DNA of 64,000 nt from Impatiens glandulifera (Eukaryota; Streptophyta; Magnoliopsida; Ericales; Balsaminaceae). The DNA is taken from contig NC_061869.1 of assembly GCF_907164915.1 (NCBI RefSeq), positions 39,556,840 to 39,620,839 on the forward strand. The letters are read 5' to 3'. Shown here piece after piece: positions 1 through 10,586 of the stretch. Made by a program: the position numbers and the translations under genes. Position 1 is the stretch's first letter. Every line of letters begins with the position of its first letter. Below the pieces are notes generated by a model. The model saw only the letters and a program-made list of their open reading frames with translations, had not been told where the DNA came from and ran no database searches.

Positions 1-1
1 A

Positions 2-598
2 GGACAAAGTCCGTCCGCCTACACTTTCGCCAAATCGTTAGAAGAGGAGGCAGATTTTGCTCGAGCGTCCTTAGACAAAGCCACCAAGAAGATGAAGAAA
101 TGGGCAGATCTAAAGAGGCGTGCAGTCGAGTTCAAGGAAGGAGACAAAGTAATGGTGAAATTGCTCCCACAACAATTTAAATCTCTACGATCTGTGCACA
201 AGGGGCTTGTACGTAGATACGAGGGACCGTTTAAAATTGAGCGGTGTGTGGGGAAGGTCGCGTATCAATTAGAGTTGCCACCTAGACTAAAGATTCATCC
301 AGTGTTCCACGTAAGTAAACTTAAACCGTTTCACGAAGATGTGGAGGATGCAGAAAGGGGACAATCTAGTCGGGCTGCAACCGCCGTCACGACCTCCTTC
401 GACAAAAGCATAAAAGAAATCATATCTCATAGGGAGATTAGAAGAAGAGGCATTTCTCCTTTTACCGAATACTTCGTACGATGGGAAGGTCTACCCGATG
501 CCGAGAATAGCTGGGAAAGCGAGGATCACTTATGGCAATTCAGGGAGGAGATTGAAGAGTACCGATCCAAGGTCGAGCCGAGGTCGGCCACGACTTAG
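2..598 (+). CDS. Chromovirus (Ty3/gypsy) polyprotein, C-terminal part with chromodomain
   Basis: This open frame enters from the window edge and ends at TAG 596-598 (198 residues visible). It is the integrase C-terminal domain followed by a chromodomain. The GPF motif sits in RRYEGPFKIE (about residues 71-80). The block LKIHPVFHVSKLKPF, conserved in chromoviral integrases, follows at about 97-111. Residues about 135-190 form a chromodomain with aromatic cage candidates in EYFVRWEG and ENSWES, the usual Y/W-W pattern that binds methylated histone tails. The visible part has no frameshift or internal stop, so it is the best preserved coding sequence in the window. In chromoviruses this tail is thought to steer integration into heterochromatin. 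The rest of pol lies outside the window. The Tekay/Del clade is a guess. Confidence 0.9.
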   Translation, partial: GQSPSAYTFAKSLEEEADFARASLDKATKKMKKWADLKRRAVEFKEGDKVMVKLLPQQFKSLRSVHKGLVRRYEGPFKIERCVGKVAYQLELPPRLKIHPVFHVSKLKPFHEDVEDAERGQSSRAATAVTTSFDKSIKEIISHREIRRRGISPFTEYFVRWEGLPDAENSWESEDHLWQFREEIEEYRSKVEPRSATT

Positions 599-609
599 GT
601 GGGGGAGTA

Positions 610-982
610 TGTCACGGCCCATTGGTGTCACGACCCAATCCAGGGAATGTAGAGGCTCATTAAAGTCTTGACCTCATAGTGCATCAATCTTCATAGCCCA
701 AGGGAAGCCCAATAAGCCCAATGAATCTTCTAATTAAGGAAGAGATTAAAAGATATCCTAATTAAGGAAAAGATTAGAAGATATATTCTAATCAAGGAAA
801 GGACTAGAAGATATATTCTAATTAAGGAAGAGATTACAAGAGATATTCCAAATTAGGTAGGAATATTCCTGTTATGGAAGGGATATCATAAATTAGAGTA
901 ATTAAATTGTAATTAGACGTAATTCCTAATTTAATACGTGTAAGTCCTATAAATACCCTGAAGGTATTCCATTGTAATTATC
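610..982 (+). mobile_element. 3' LTR of the chromovirus, cut by assembly gap
   Basis: The purine tract AGGTGGGGGAGTA (597-609), directly after the polyprotein stop, is a typical polypurine tract. The LTR starts with TGTCACGG at 610. A TATA box, TATAAATA, lies at 948-955, marking the U3/R region. Only 373 bases are seen before the N run, so the LTR end, target duplication and full length cannot be given. Confidence 0.75.
731..849 (+). repeat. ~30-bp tandem repeat in chromovirus LTR U3
   Basis: Four imperfect copies of a ~30-base unit that starts TAATTAAGGAA and ends AGATATATTC. They lie upstream of the LTR TATA box, where such repeats often act as or resemble enhancer repeats; that role is inferred only. 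Confidence 0.7.
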
Positions 983-1482
983 NNNNNNNNNNNNNNNNNN
1001 NNNNNNNNNNNNNNNNNNNNNNNNNNNNNNNNNNNNNNNNNNNNNNNNNNNNNNNNNNNNNNNNNNNNNNNNNNNNNNNNNNNNNNNNNNNNNNNNNNNN
1101 NNNNNNNNNNNNNNNNNNNNNNNNNNNNNNNNNNNNNNNNNNNNNNNNNNNNNNNNNNNNNNNNNNNNNNNNNNNNNNNNNNNNNNNNNNNNNNNNNNNN
1201 NNNNNNNNNNNNNNNNNNNNNNNNNNNNNNNNNNNNNNNNNNNNNNNNNNNNNNNNNNNNNNNNNNNNNNNNNNNNNNNNNNNNNNNNNNNNNNNNNNNN
1301 NNNNNNNNNNNNNNNNNNNNNNNNNNNNNNNNNNNNNNNNNNNNNNNNNNNNNNNNNNNNNNNNNNNNNNNNNNNNNNNNNNNNNNNNNNNNNNNNNNNN
1401 NNNNNNNNNNNNNNNNNNNNNNNNNNNNNNNNNNNNNNNNNNNNNNNNNNNNNNNNNNNNNNNNNNNNNNNNNNNNNNNNNN
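983..1482. other. Assembly gap (500 N)
   Basis: Exactly 500 N, a common placeholder for a gap of unknown size. Sequence before it is chromovirus LTR; sequence after it is inside a different LTR family, so the join is unresolved. Confidence 0.97.
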
Positions 1483-1544
1483 TTCCATAATTACAAAAAT
1501 AATTTTGGATTTTGAAAAGTGGAATATAGTCTTATGGTCTAGGT

Positions 1545-2275
1545 TCGGTTTGGCCGATCTAGTCTCGGTCGGGCTCGGTCGAGACTAAGGTGCTCTACAC
1601 TAGGGCTCAGTCGCATGGGTAAAAGGACCGGAGAGCTCGGTCCTAGGCTCGGGAGGCTCAGTCTCAAGTTTAGGCGGCTAGGTCGAAGACCTCGGAGGTT
1701 CGGTCCCAGGTCAAGTGTACCAGGTGTTTTTTATTTGGGAAAAGTCTACGAGGTGTTAGGTCCTAGGGTTAGGTAATTATCTATCATAGGTCTAGGGTTA
1801 GGGTTAGGGTTAGCTTTACTTGTCCTAGGTCTAAGAGGTTCGTTCCTAATCATCGGTCCTAGGTCTAAGAGGTTCTCAGTCCTTATCCACTGTCCTAGGC
1901 TAAAGGCTCTCGATCCTAATCCATGGTCCTAGGCTAAATGGTCTCAGTCCTAGCTTAAAACATGGCTCAGTCCTAGGTTAGAAACATTGGTCCTAGGCTA
2001 AGGGGAAGACTCGGGCCTAAATCAAAAAAACTCAAACGGGCTCCATGGTCCTAGGCTAAAACTATCAGTCCTGATCCTCGATTGTGGGGCTCGGTCCTTC
2101 CTCAAGAAAACCGGTCATGATCCTCGATCGAAGCTGAAGAACACTAGTCTTGATCCTCGGTCGGAGCTGAAGAACACTGGTCTTGGGTTTTGACCTGGTG
2201 TTCATTTTCTCGATCATTGATGAAGAACAGGACCGAGAATCACCGATTCTAAGCTAAAACCCTAGGACCGAGTGT
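1545..2275. repeat. Degenerate CTCGGTCCTAGG repeat array in LTR-B
   Basis: Dozens of loosely spaced copies of CGGTCCTAGG or close variants, separated by short purine-rich words such as TTCGGTC and AGGTTC. There is no fixed period. It sits inside LTR-B; related arrays occur at 7799-8190, 11878-12160, 16508-16600, 28030-28125 and, reversed, at 53096-53630. It is much more GC-rich than its surroundings. No coding frame is open across it. Confidence 0.8.
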
Positions 2276-2339
2276 CTTGTTTTAATTTTCAAAAATTTGA
2301 GAAGTCCATAACTTTTGATTGGGATCTTGAAATCATGAT

Positions 2340-2716
2340 CCGTAAGCTACAATAAGTTCATATGATCATGTACAAAGAGAGAATTTAAAATGAGAATCAA
2401 CAATACTTATCATCATCTTCAATACAATCTCCTTTTATCGTTAAAGGAAGAGGAAGGGGAAGGGGAAGAATGCATCTCAATGAAAATAGATGGCATGCGA
2501 AAATCCCAGGCTAGAATGGTTATGTTTGAATGTAGTCTTTTCTGTTTGTAATCTCTGTTTTTTAGAATGTATGAATTCTACTAATTAGTTTTTTTTATGG
2601 TATTTTAATTGTCATCCTTAATTATAGATAGGGTTTGTCTAGCTTTGATTTCTGACCCTCCCACTTTTGGGATTTAATGAAATTGTTTTAACCGTTTCCC
2701 CCCCCCCCCCCAAAAA
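2340..2716 (+). pseudogene. Retroposed 3' end of a transcript with poly(A) and target duplication
   Basis: A ~377-base insert in LTR-B flanked by the perfect 10-base direct repeat AAATCATGAT (2330-2339 and 2717-2726). It ends in C14 followed by A8, and has a possible late AATGAA signal. Near its middle an open frame of about 38 residues reads KGRGRGRGRMHLNENRW and then reaches a stop, which looks like the Gly-Arg-rich C-terminus of a nuclear or RNA-binding protein. Long target duplication plus a 3' A tract are hallmarks of LINE-driven retroposition; the copy is 5'-truncated. I do not recognise the parent gene. A non-tRNA SINE with the same layout is an alternative. Confidence 0.6.
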
Positions 2717-3600
2717 AAATCATGATTTTGAAGTCCTTACAAGGATCAAGTTTAAAATACCATTTTTAGGTCAAATTTTAGGATCTTACAAATTAATCTC
2801 TTTCAAGGTTTAATTTTTGTTCCATTACCTTTGAAATGATGAATATAGTTGAACACAACCAAAACAAAATATCATAACATCATTAAAACAGTTTTTGGAT
2901 TTAATTAGAATCCAAAAAAATCAAAAATAAGATTTGATCAAACATTATCAAAGTGATGAAACAGTTGCTTGGAATTCATCCTAACATGTTCACAAACATG
3001 TATAACAACTAATTGGATTAACAAATCCAGAATAAAACTCAAGAACACATAAAATAAAATTTTCAGTTTAATCAAAATGATCAAAATATGATTACAATTA
3101 CATGTAATTCATTCTAACATGTTAATAAACATGTATAGCAACTAACTGGATCAAAAAATCCAAATTAAAACCAAGAACACAAAGATTTTAAAAATCCAGT
3201 TTTAAAACATAAATTTTCAAAAAAAAATATCTAGTTTGATTTGATCTATTTTCTTTCAACAGAAAGCTCATACATGATATGTATAATGATTCTCAATAAA
3301 GAAATCACACAATCAATCTCAAGGATAGATCAAATCCGATCAAACAAGAAAATGTTGAAAAAAAATCAAATTTTACAATAATAGATCATGATACAAATGA
3401 TATGTAAGCATACCAACAGAGGGAGAACACTTATGGGATGGGTTGGCAGCTATTCAAAGGCCTGGATCGAAACTTTGATCGTCAGAACATGTTTTGACAA
3501 AAACCAGTTCGCTAGAATCTTCGACGCTTAGATTCAAGTGCTGATATTGGGTGAATTTTTTATGATTGTTTGATGATTTGGTCTACAGACCATGGGGGAC

Positions 3601-3608
3601 TATTTATA
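3601..3608 (-). promoter_or_regulatory. TATA box of LTR-B copy 1
   Basis: TATAAATA on the minus strand, in the same relative place as minus-strand TATAAATA at 48177-48184 in the Tat-2 LTR. Transcription of this LTR would run leftward. Confidence 0.5.
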
Positions 3609-4611
3609 ATGCCTCTAAGACGGTCGGGGAGGGGTAATTGAAGTCGGATTTACCATTCTCTGATCTTGTCCCTAAATCTCTGATTTACGGTATGATAAGG
3701 CTGGAGGATAAGGTAGAAACGTGGGCACTAACGAGGGGGGGTCGTGCCCAAAATTTGAAGCGATAACAGGTCTACTAAAGAGGAAGACGGGTCAAACGAC
3801 GTCGTTTTGGGTGACGAACGTGGGGTTCTGTTGGGTTTGTCAGGGATTAGTCGAACGAAGTTAACAATCCCGTTAGTTAATCGGGTACAGGCGTGCGCGC
3901 GCGTGGCTTCACAACATCCGGTTGTGTGAGAGCGTCTAGGTTGTTGGATGAAGTATGGGCGCTCATATGTTGGTCCAGAATCCTTCTACAAGGTTTTAAC
4001 AAAAATCCGGCTACATAGGATTATCCGATTTTATTATTATTTAAAGGGTTTATTAAAATCGATTTTTAATTCATTTTAAATTCATCTTTTTACCAAAAAT
4101 TTCACAAAAAATATTTCTGGAATCATAATAAAAATTTTTATCATAATTTATTTATTTTTTTATATTTTGGGGAATTATGGGGTATTTTATTTAATTGGTT
4201 TAAGTCATTAATTAAACATAAATCATGATTAAATCAAAATTAAATAATTTTAACCTCTTCTTTGGTCTAATTTGAGTAAAATAAATATAATCTTTTTTCC
4301 TCAAATTATCTTTGAAATTTTGAATAATTTTCCTAATTAGGGTTCAATTATCACAATAATTAACCCTTAATTAGGATTTAATTCATTCTTTAACTTATTT
4401 TGAATATAAAAATTCCAAATATTATTTTAATATTATTAAAAATAATAATATTATTTGAAAATAAGGTAAGTCAAATTTTCATGCTTAGAATTATTAATAA
4501 AAAACGAAATGTTAGTTTTTTATTTTATCAAAAGAAACTTAAAATTTTGAAATTTTATTAGTTTACAAAAATATGCGGCATGCATACAAAAAATTATAAA
4601 TAAAACTCATT

Positions 4612-4720
4612 AATCACAAGTGGTCTAATGGTTAAAGTGGTTATCTTTCACACTCGAGACTAGAATTCGAATTCTCGCAAATAAAAATTTAAGTGAATTA
4701 TTTGTGTGTATACGAGGCTA
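4612..4720 (+). mobile_element. tRNA-like SINE head
   Basis: An A-box-like stretch TGGTCTAATGGTTAAAGTGG (4621-4640) is followed about 25 bases later by the B-box-like GAATTCGAATTC (4663-4674). This is the internal RNA polymerase III promoter layout of plant tRNA-derived SINEs. The tRNA cloverleaf is degenerate, so it is not a working tRNA. The body probably runs on to about 4800, but no poly(A) or clear target duplication was found. A tRNA pseudogene is the alternative. Confidence 0.4.
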
Positions 4721-6058
4721 GTTGTGGTTGGTTTGTCAATGAATAATAGACGTGTGAAAATGTTATTAAAATGTTGTTTGTCGATGGATAAGAAGTCAGT
4801 AACAAAAGATTGTGATGTTACGAGATTAAAGGTCAATTGTGATTTGATGTTTGGTTTGCCGAGGTATAAGAAATGCGTGTGAAAATAATGAGGTCAAACA
4901 AAGTATCGTAAACTCACATTATTAGAGGTATTGATTGGGATTTGTGGTTAAAAATATAAAAAGAGACATCACACACATTTATATATATTCTCCTTAAGAA
5001 TTTTCCTCTCATTTTGAGGGGTTATCGATTTAAAACATCTCACAAATATGAGATTTCATTTAGAGTTTTATAATTCATCACGATAATTACATTCAACAAA
5101 TAAAAATGTTAGAACATATATAATATGACTTTTTTGGTAAAAATAACACATTTCCCAAGGATAGAGAATGCCCCAACACTTGGATCACATTTTAATATAT
5201 GAATAAAAGAGAAACTAATCGCCTGAATTAAAATATAATAATTCATGCAAATTAATATATATTTTTTTAAATATTTGTAAAATAGTGAAAATAATATTTT
5301 GTCTTACAAATTTAAACATTATATTTAATTTTAATTAACACACGAATTAAACCAAATAGAGTGACTTAAATGACAAAATTTATGTCAAAAATAACAAAAA
5401 TCACAAATTCGACCTCACTAAGAATGTTGTAAATTTGAAGTACATCGGTGATATGACTCGTAAACTGTAATATTATAATAACGTTAATAATATAACTAAC
5501 TTATTTTTAAAATTAGTAAATATAAAATTTAATCACGGTAGATGCAAGTCTCAAATTTATTCATAGACTAAAACAATTGTTGTTTCTATAAACTTATAAT
5601 GCATCATATTATTCAAAATCATTTTTTAATTTAATTATTCATTGATTCTTGCACCATCTACCAACAAAGCTAATATTATTAAAATAATATTATTTTAATA
5701 TTCAACAACTAAATGCACAAATTGATATTTTTTATTATCTTCACTAATATATTTTAAACTTATAAAATAGTTATAATATATTACTTTTAAAGAAAACATG
5801 TTAGTTTGAATGAAGGGACATTAATTAGTGTCCATACAATTCTTTAAATTATATAATAATTTAATTGCAGTTGATTAATTACTCATTGAGTTTGTATTTG
5901 TGTAAATATTTTACAAATTTATTATTTTAATGTGATTCAAAATTCTTTAATATCTACATATTAATTGTAAAATATTTTAAATATGCAAAATGTTTTATTC
6001 ACTTTCAAATATAATTATAACTCCTTTCTTTAAATGAATATAAAATTATTGAATAATT

Positions 6059-6136
6059 GAAGTAGGTATCAACAATAATATCATTAAATTCTTCACTAGG
6101 ACAAACCATCAAGAGACCTGCAGCATCATATTTATG
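6059..6136 (-). pseudogene. Exon-like open stretch, copy in unit 1 (broken)
   Basis: Read on the minus strand, these 26 codons give a fragment containing LLMVCPSEEFNDIIVDTYF. The same stretch is kept in units 2 and 3. Upstream, towards higher coordinates, the copy is disturbed by a local duplication near 6125-6185. See the unit 2 copy for the fullest form. Function unknown. Confidence 0.3.
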
Positions 6137-6870
6137 AACATTATCTATCAGTAGATCATCATATTTATGAACATTATCTATCCGTAGGGACTTGGGTATC
6201 CGTTTTTAAATTTTGTATCAGGTCACTATGAGTATTTCAATTTATTATGTATATATGTACAATATAATATATATTTTTTTTAATTAAGAAAAACGAGCTT
6301 AACACTCAACAATTATAACTCCGCTTCAAATCAAATCGCTTCTAAATGTAATTGAACCTGTCATATTTTGGTTTCTTAAACTAACTCTTATCATTATACT
6401 ATCTTGAGGGTAATGGAAAGTATAAAATATATAAAATAATATTAAAAATTTAAACTCGTGTAAATTTAAGAAACTTAAACCTCGATTTACGTATTAATTT
6501 TTTTTTTTAAATAAAATATTATTTTGAAAGATATTAAATAATTCTCACGAAATTATTATAAAAATAATTAATTTGAGTTCGAGTTTAAATAATCTTTAAA
6601 TTTACAATAATCAAATTAAAATTTGATATTTTAGAAATTTGTTATTTAAATTAGTTAAAATTTATTAATTTAAAAAATTATTTATTTGAAACAAAGTCTG
6701 TAACTATCGAAACACTCGCAGTGGGTCCGGAATCGATCGAAGTTCATTAATTTCAACATTGGTTTACATGTCAGAAATCCTTTTTAAAATAAAACATTAT
6801 TTTAAAAGATTTTAAATAATCCAGATAATTTTTTGAAATTAATTATAAAATAATTAATTTGACTTCAAAT

Positions 6871-7184
6871 TGGTCTGGATACGGTAAAATTATTCTATTA
6901 GATCAAATTTACTTATTCGATCTAATAAGTACATTGTGTCAGAATTAAGAAATTCTATGGCTCGGATCTTTAGTATTTTCTTATTTATTACCTGTGTCTA
7001 CTATTTAGATAGAATACCCTCACCCATTCTTACTAAGAAACTGAAAGAAACCCCCAAAACGGAAGAAAGAGATGTAGAAACAACTTACGAAACGAGGGAG
7101 ATTAAACAGGAACAAGAGGGATCCACCGAAGAAGATACTTCTCCTTCCCTTTTTTCGGAAGAAAAGGAGGATCCGGACAAAATC
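6871..7184 (+). pseudogene. ycf1: Nuclear plastid DNA insert: ycf1 fragment
   Basis: About 314 bases that translate as part of the plastid ycf1 (Tic214) protein, after its N-terminal membrane region: [19 protein letters not shown], then [19 protein letters not shown] and a Glu-rich tail ending EEKEDPDKI. An 85-codon frame from 6936 stays open, but upstream there is an in-frame stop and a small internal duplication (IRSN occurs twice). Unit 2 of the array has no insert: at the same site (about 11278) TTCAAA runs straight into ATTTAAATAA. It is therefore a secondary nuclear insertion (NUPT). It lacks a plastid context, so it should not be functional. Confidence 0.88.
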
Positions 7185-7798
7185 AAAATTTAAATAATTT
7201 TGGGATTTGCGTTAATTAAATTATAATTTGATTTTTTTTTAAATTCGTTGTTTAAACTATTCAAAAATAATTAATTTAAAAATTATTCATTTGAAGACAG
7301 ATTCATCAACTGATTTTTGAAAATAAAAAATTATAGACTTACGTGTTCAAACGTATTTTTAGCCAAAGTTTCGTTTTAATTCTAGTTTGGTAATACTCGA
7401 GAAATGGTTTTCACGCTTAATCTTCTTTTCCCGTTTAAAATTGTCTCTACTTTCTAAATTTTACTTTTGAAAATCGGTTGTATATCGTTTTATTTTAACT
7501 GATTATTCTTCTAATACTAGGCATGCGTATGTTTTAATATTATTTAGAGAATTATAACAAAAATTATTTAAATGTTGGTACCTATTGCTGATAATAACTA
7601 GTGAGATACCTAAAGAACATCACTAGTAAAGGTATTAGGACTTAAAAAAAATCTTAAACAAGCGTTGTCAAAATGTTTTTTAAAATATCCCAAAAATATT
7701 TTGAATATCATTTTCCAATTTCTTAGGATTTTAGAAAATGGTTTAGGTTCCAAATTAAAAAAATAATTTTGGATTTTGAAAGTGGGAACCAAACAGGC

Positions 7799-8190
7799 CT
7801 CGTGTCCTAGGTCTTGGGTTCGTTTTTATCGATCGGGGATCAAGCCCTCGATCGGACCTATTGTTCCAGGATGAAAGGCCTCGGTCGGGGTGTTAAGGAC
7901 TCTCGGCCCTTGGCCAGAATTCTCGGTCGGACCTCTCGGTCCTAGATGGAAGTCATCGGTCCTAGGTTTGGGAGTTCTTGGTCGTGTGCAAGACTCCTCG
8001 ATCCTAGGTCTGAATTCTCGGTTTGATGTAAAAATTCTCGATCGGACCTCTAGGTCCTAGTAAAAGAACATCGGTCTGACCTTTCAGTCCTAGCTGAAAA
8101 GTTCGGTTCAACCTCTCAGGCCTAACTTAGATTTATCGGTTGAACCTCTCGGTCCTTAGATTTATTGGTCGGACCTCTTAGTCCTTAAAA
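7799..8190. repeat. CTCGGTCC array, unit 1
   Basis: Same degenerate motif family as 1545-2275, with CTCGGTC, GGACCTCTCGGTCC and CCTAGG words; also contains GATCGGGG and ATCGATCG-like spots. Flanks match units 2 and LTR-B copies elsewhere. Confidence 0.75.
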
Positions 8191-10458
8191 ACATCAAAAT
8201 TTTAAATTTTGCAATTTTGATGGATACTTGGATTCGTTGATTCAATGGCCTGAATAGCTTCACAAAGCACCTAGGAACATTTAGAACATCGTCCTAAAGT
8301 ATCAATCGATCTGGGTGATGATCAATTTGTTTAAAATAGTTTATGGAAAAAAATAAGTTTTTTTTGTTTTAAAGATGTTTTGAAGTATAAGCAGCTTGCC
8401 AATATCTTCCTTATAAAATTTGGACTAATTCAAGAAATCAAAAGTTTCAATTATTTATAAATTTTTGATTTGATCAAACATAATCAAGATTGATCAAACA
8501 TTATCCAGATAATTGCTTAACAACATTATAAACATGCTAGGAAGTTTTTTAAGCTTTTGTTCTTGAAGACTAACCCAACAAACGAAAAACCAGTGTTTTA
8601 ATTTCTTGAAATTCAAATTTGGGCTTTTTTGGTTGAGATCGATGGATCGATATTGCATTTCACAAAAATATCGTAAATGATCATAGGATTGATTTCCAAT
8701 CAAAAAATCCAACAACTAGGCATCATACAAGCTCATGAAAACTAAAACATTAAAATTTCAAATTCAAAGTGGAAGTATAAATTAAAGGGCGATTAAAAGC
8801 GTACAAAGGAATGGAGAACACTCCTTAGACCTTAAAAAAACTTTAGGGATGCTCAGATCCAAGTTTTAAGGTCAAGAGATGAAATGTCGATTATGATTGT
8901 TGGTTGTTTTGTTGAGAGGGATATGTGGCCGATAACAAATTAATGTAAACTCGCGATATTAGAGTTCTTGTTTGGGATTTGCGGTTAAAAATTTTAAAAA
9001 TGACATATCACACACATTTATATATATTCTCTTTAGTATCATCATCTCTTTTTGAAGGTTCTTATCTAAAATATCTCACAAATTTCATCTATAGTTTTAT
9101 CATTCATCATGTCAACTATATCATATATATATATATATATATATAATATAAAATATAAAATTTTGATCAAAATATCTCAAAGATGCCGAATTTTGTGGTA
9201 CTTGGTTCAATTCTGAATGTCTTACTAAAAGAGAAACTAATCCCCTGAATTAAAATATATAATTCATGCAAATTAATATTTTTTTTTAATTATTTTTCAT
9301 AAAATAGTTAAAATAATATTTTGTTATACAAATTTAGACATTATATTTAATTTTAATTAACACAAATTAACCCAAATATGGTAACTTAAATAACAAAATT
9401 TATGTTATCAAAAATTATAAATTCAATCAACTAAGTTCTCACCTAAGAATGTTGTATGTTTCAAGTGCATGGAGGATATGAGTAGTATAATGTAATATTA
9501 TAATAAGGTTAATAATATAAAACTAACATATTTTTAAAATTGTTAAATATCAAATTTATTCCTAACATTGGATGCAAGTCTCAAATTTATTCATAAAACT
9601 AAACAAATTGTTGTTTATAATTACTGTGTTATATTATTCAAAAAGATTTTTTATTTTTTTAATTAATCATTGCTTCTTACACTATTGACCAACAAATCTA
9701 ATATTATTAAAATAATTATTATTTTAATATATAAGTATTCAACAACTAAATCCACAAATTAATATTTTTTAATATCTTCACTAATCTATTTTAAACTTAT
9801 AAAATAGTTATAATATATTACTTTTAAAGAAAATAAGTTAGTTTGAATGACGGACATTAATTAGAGTCCATAACATTCTGTAACTTATATAATAATTTAA
9901 TTTCAGTTGATTAATAACTCATTGAGTTTGTATTTATTAAATATTTTACAAATTTATTATCTTAATGTCATTCAAAATTCTTTAATATATATCAGCATAT
10001 TAATTTTAAATATGCAAAAAGTTTTATTCACTTTCAAATATAATATTTATAATCTTGTTATAAATTTGATCAAAGTTTTAAATTCATAGAATATTATATA
10101 TAAAAAGATTAATAAAAATAGTATATGAATTAAATAATCTAAACATATTTGAATTAGTTAAATATTAGTTAATTAAAATATAAAAAAAATTATTACTTAA
10201 ATTATTAATATTTTTGAGAAAGTTAATATTAAATTTTATGTAAAGTTTTTTATTTGATGATTAATTTTTATTTAAGTTCTTATTGTTTCTTTCAAATGTT
10301 TAACTCATTATATTTTTTTATGTTTATGTTGACGAGTTGTACTCTCTTATTTTTTTTTGTTAGGCTTTAAATATTGTATTATTTTTTTTAAAATAAAAAA
10401 ATAAAATTATAACTCCTTTCTTTAAATAAATATAAAATTATTAAATAATCTATATATT

Positions 10459-10586
10459 GAAGTAGGTATCAACAATAATATCATTAAATTCTTCACTAGG
10501 ACAAACCATCAAGAGATCTGCAGCATCATATTTATGAACATTGTCTATCCGTAGGGTCTTGGGTTTCCGTAGTATTTCAGCTCTTT
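10459..10586 (-). pseudogene. Exon-like 42-codon open stretch conserved across macro-repeat units
   Basis: On the minus strand a plausible splice acceptor (AATGTAG ending at 10587) opens into 128 bases without stops. The frame includes AEILRKPKTLRIDNVHKYD and then AADLLMVCPSEEFNDIIVDT. Unit 3 keeps almost the same reading (14445-14583) and unit 1 part of it. The residue order looks like a real globular protein exon rather than random AT-rich sequence. I do not recognise the family. No matching exons were found beside it, so a captured and amplified gene fragment is the most economical reading. Confidence 0.35.

Larger units (their letters stand above)
1483..4590 (-). mobile_element. LTR-B copy (Tat-2-type long LTR), left end lost in gap
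   Basis: The first ~60 bases match the segment just before the CTCGGTCC arrays of the other LTR-B copies (7740-7800, 11820-11880, 53640-53700 reversed). The order then matches the Tat-2 LTR: degenerate GGTCCTAGG array, AT-rich part, a promoter-like spot with TATAAATA on the minus strand (3601-3608), a moderately GC-rich leader with GACGTCGTTTTGGG, and an AT-rich tail. The same GACGTCGTTTTGGG leader is seen near 48450. There is no internal retrotransposon sequence next to it, so it may be a solo LTR or half of an element lost in the gap. The right boundary is approximate. Confidence 0.6.
4893..8925. repeat. Macro-repeat unit 1 of ~4 kb tandem array
   Basis: Units 1 to 4 begin with a shared segment: GTAAACTC, then GGGATTTG(T/C)GGTTAAAA, then CACACACATTTATATATATTCTC (4906, 8948, 12948, 29310 areas). 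Unit 1 is about 4.03 kb. The first ~1.9 kb is AT-rich with no retroelement coding sequence. The rest is a truncated LTR-B carrying the CTCGGTCC array (7799-8190). This unit alone contains the plastid insert at 6871-7184 and a local ~33-base duplication near 6125-6185. Spurious AT-rich frames in it are not genes. Confidence 0.8.

Noticed and set aside
931..1488. Long minus-strand open frame
   Set aside because: It spans the N gap; unknown bases were read as open codons.
1790..1815. Three GGGTTAG words in a row, like a telomere repeat
   Set aside because: Plant telomeres are usually TTTAGGG; this is TTAGGG-like, only three units, and sits inside the CTCGGTCC array where GGTTAGG words are common by chance.
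9907..10089. 60-codon AT-rich frame in macro-repeat unit 2
   Set aside because: Made of Asn/Ile/Leu/Tyr codons typical of AT-rich chance frames and not kept in units 1 and 3.
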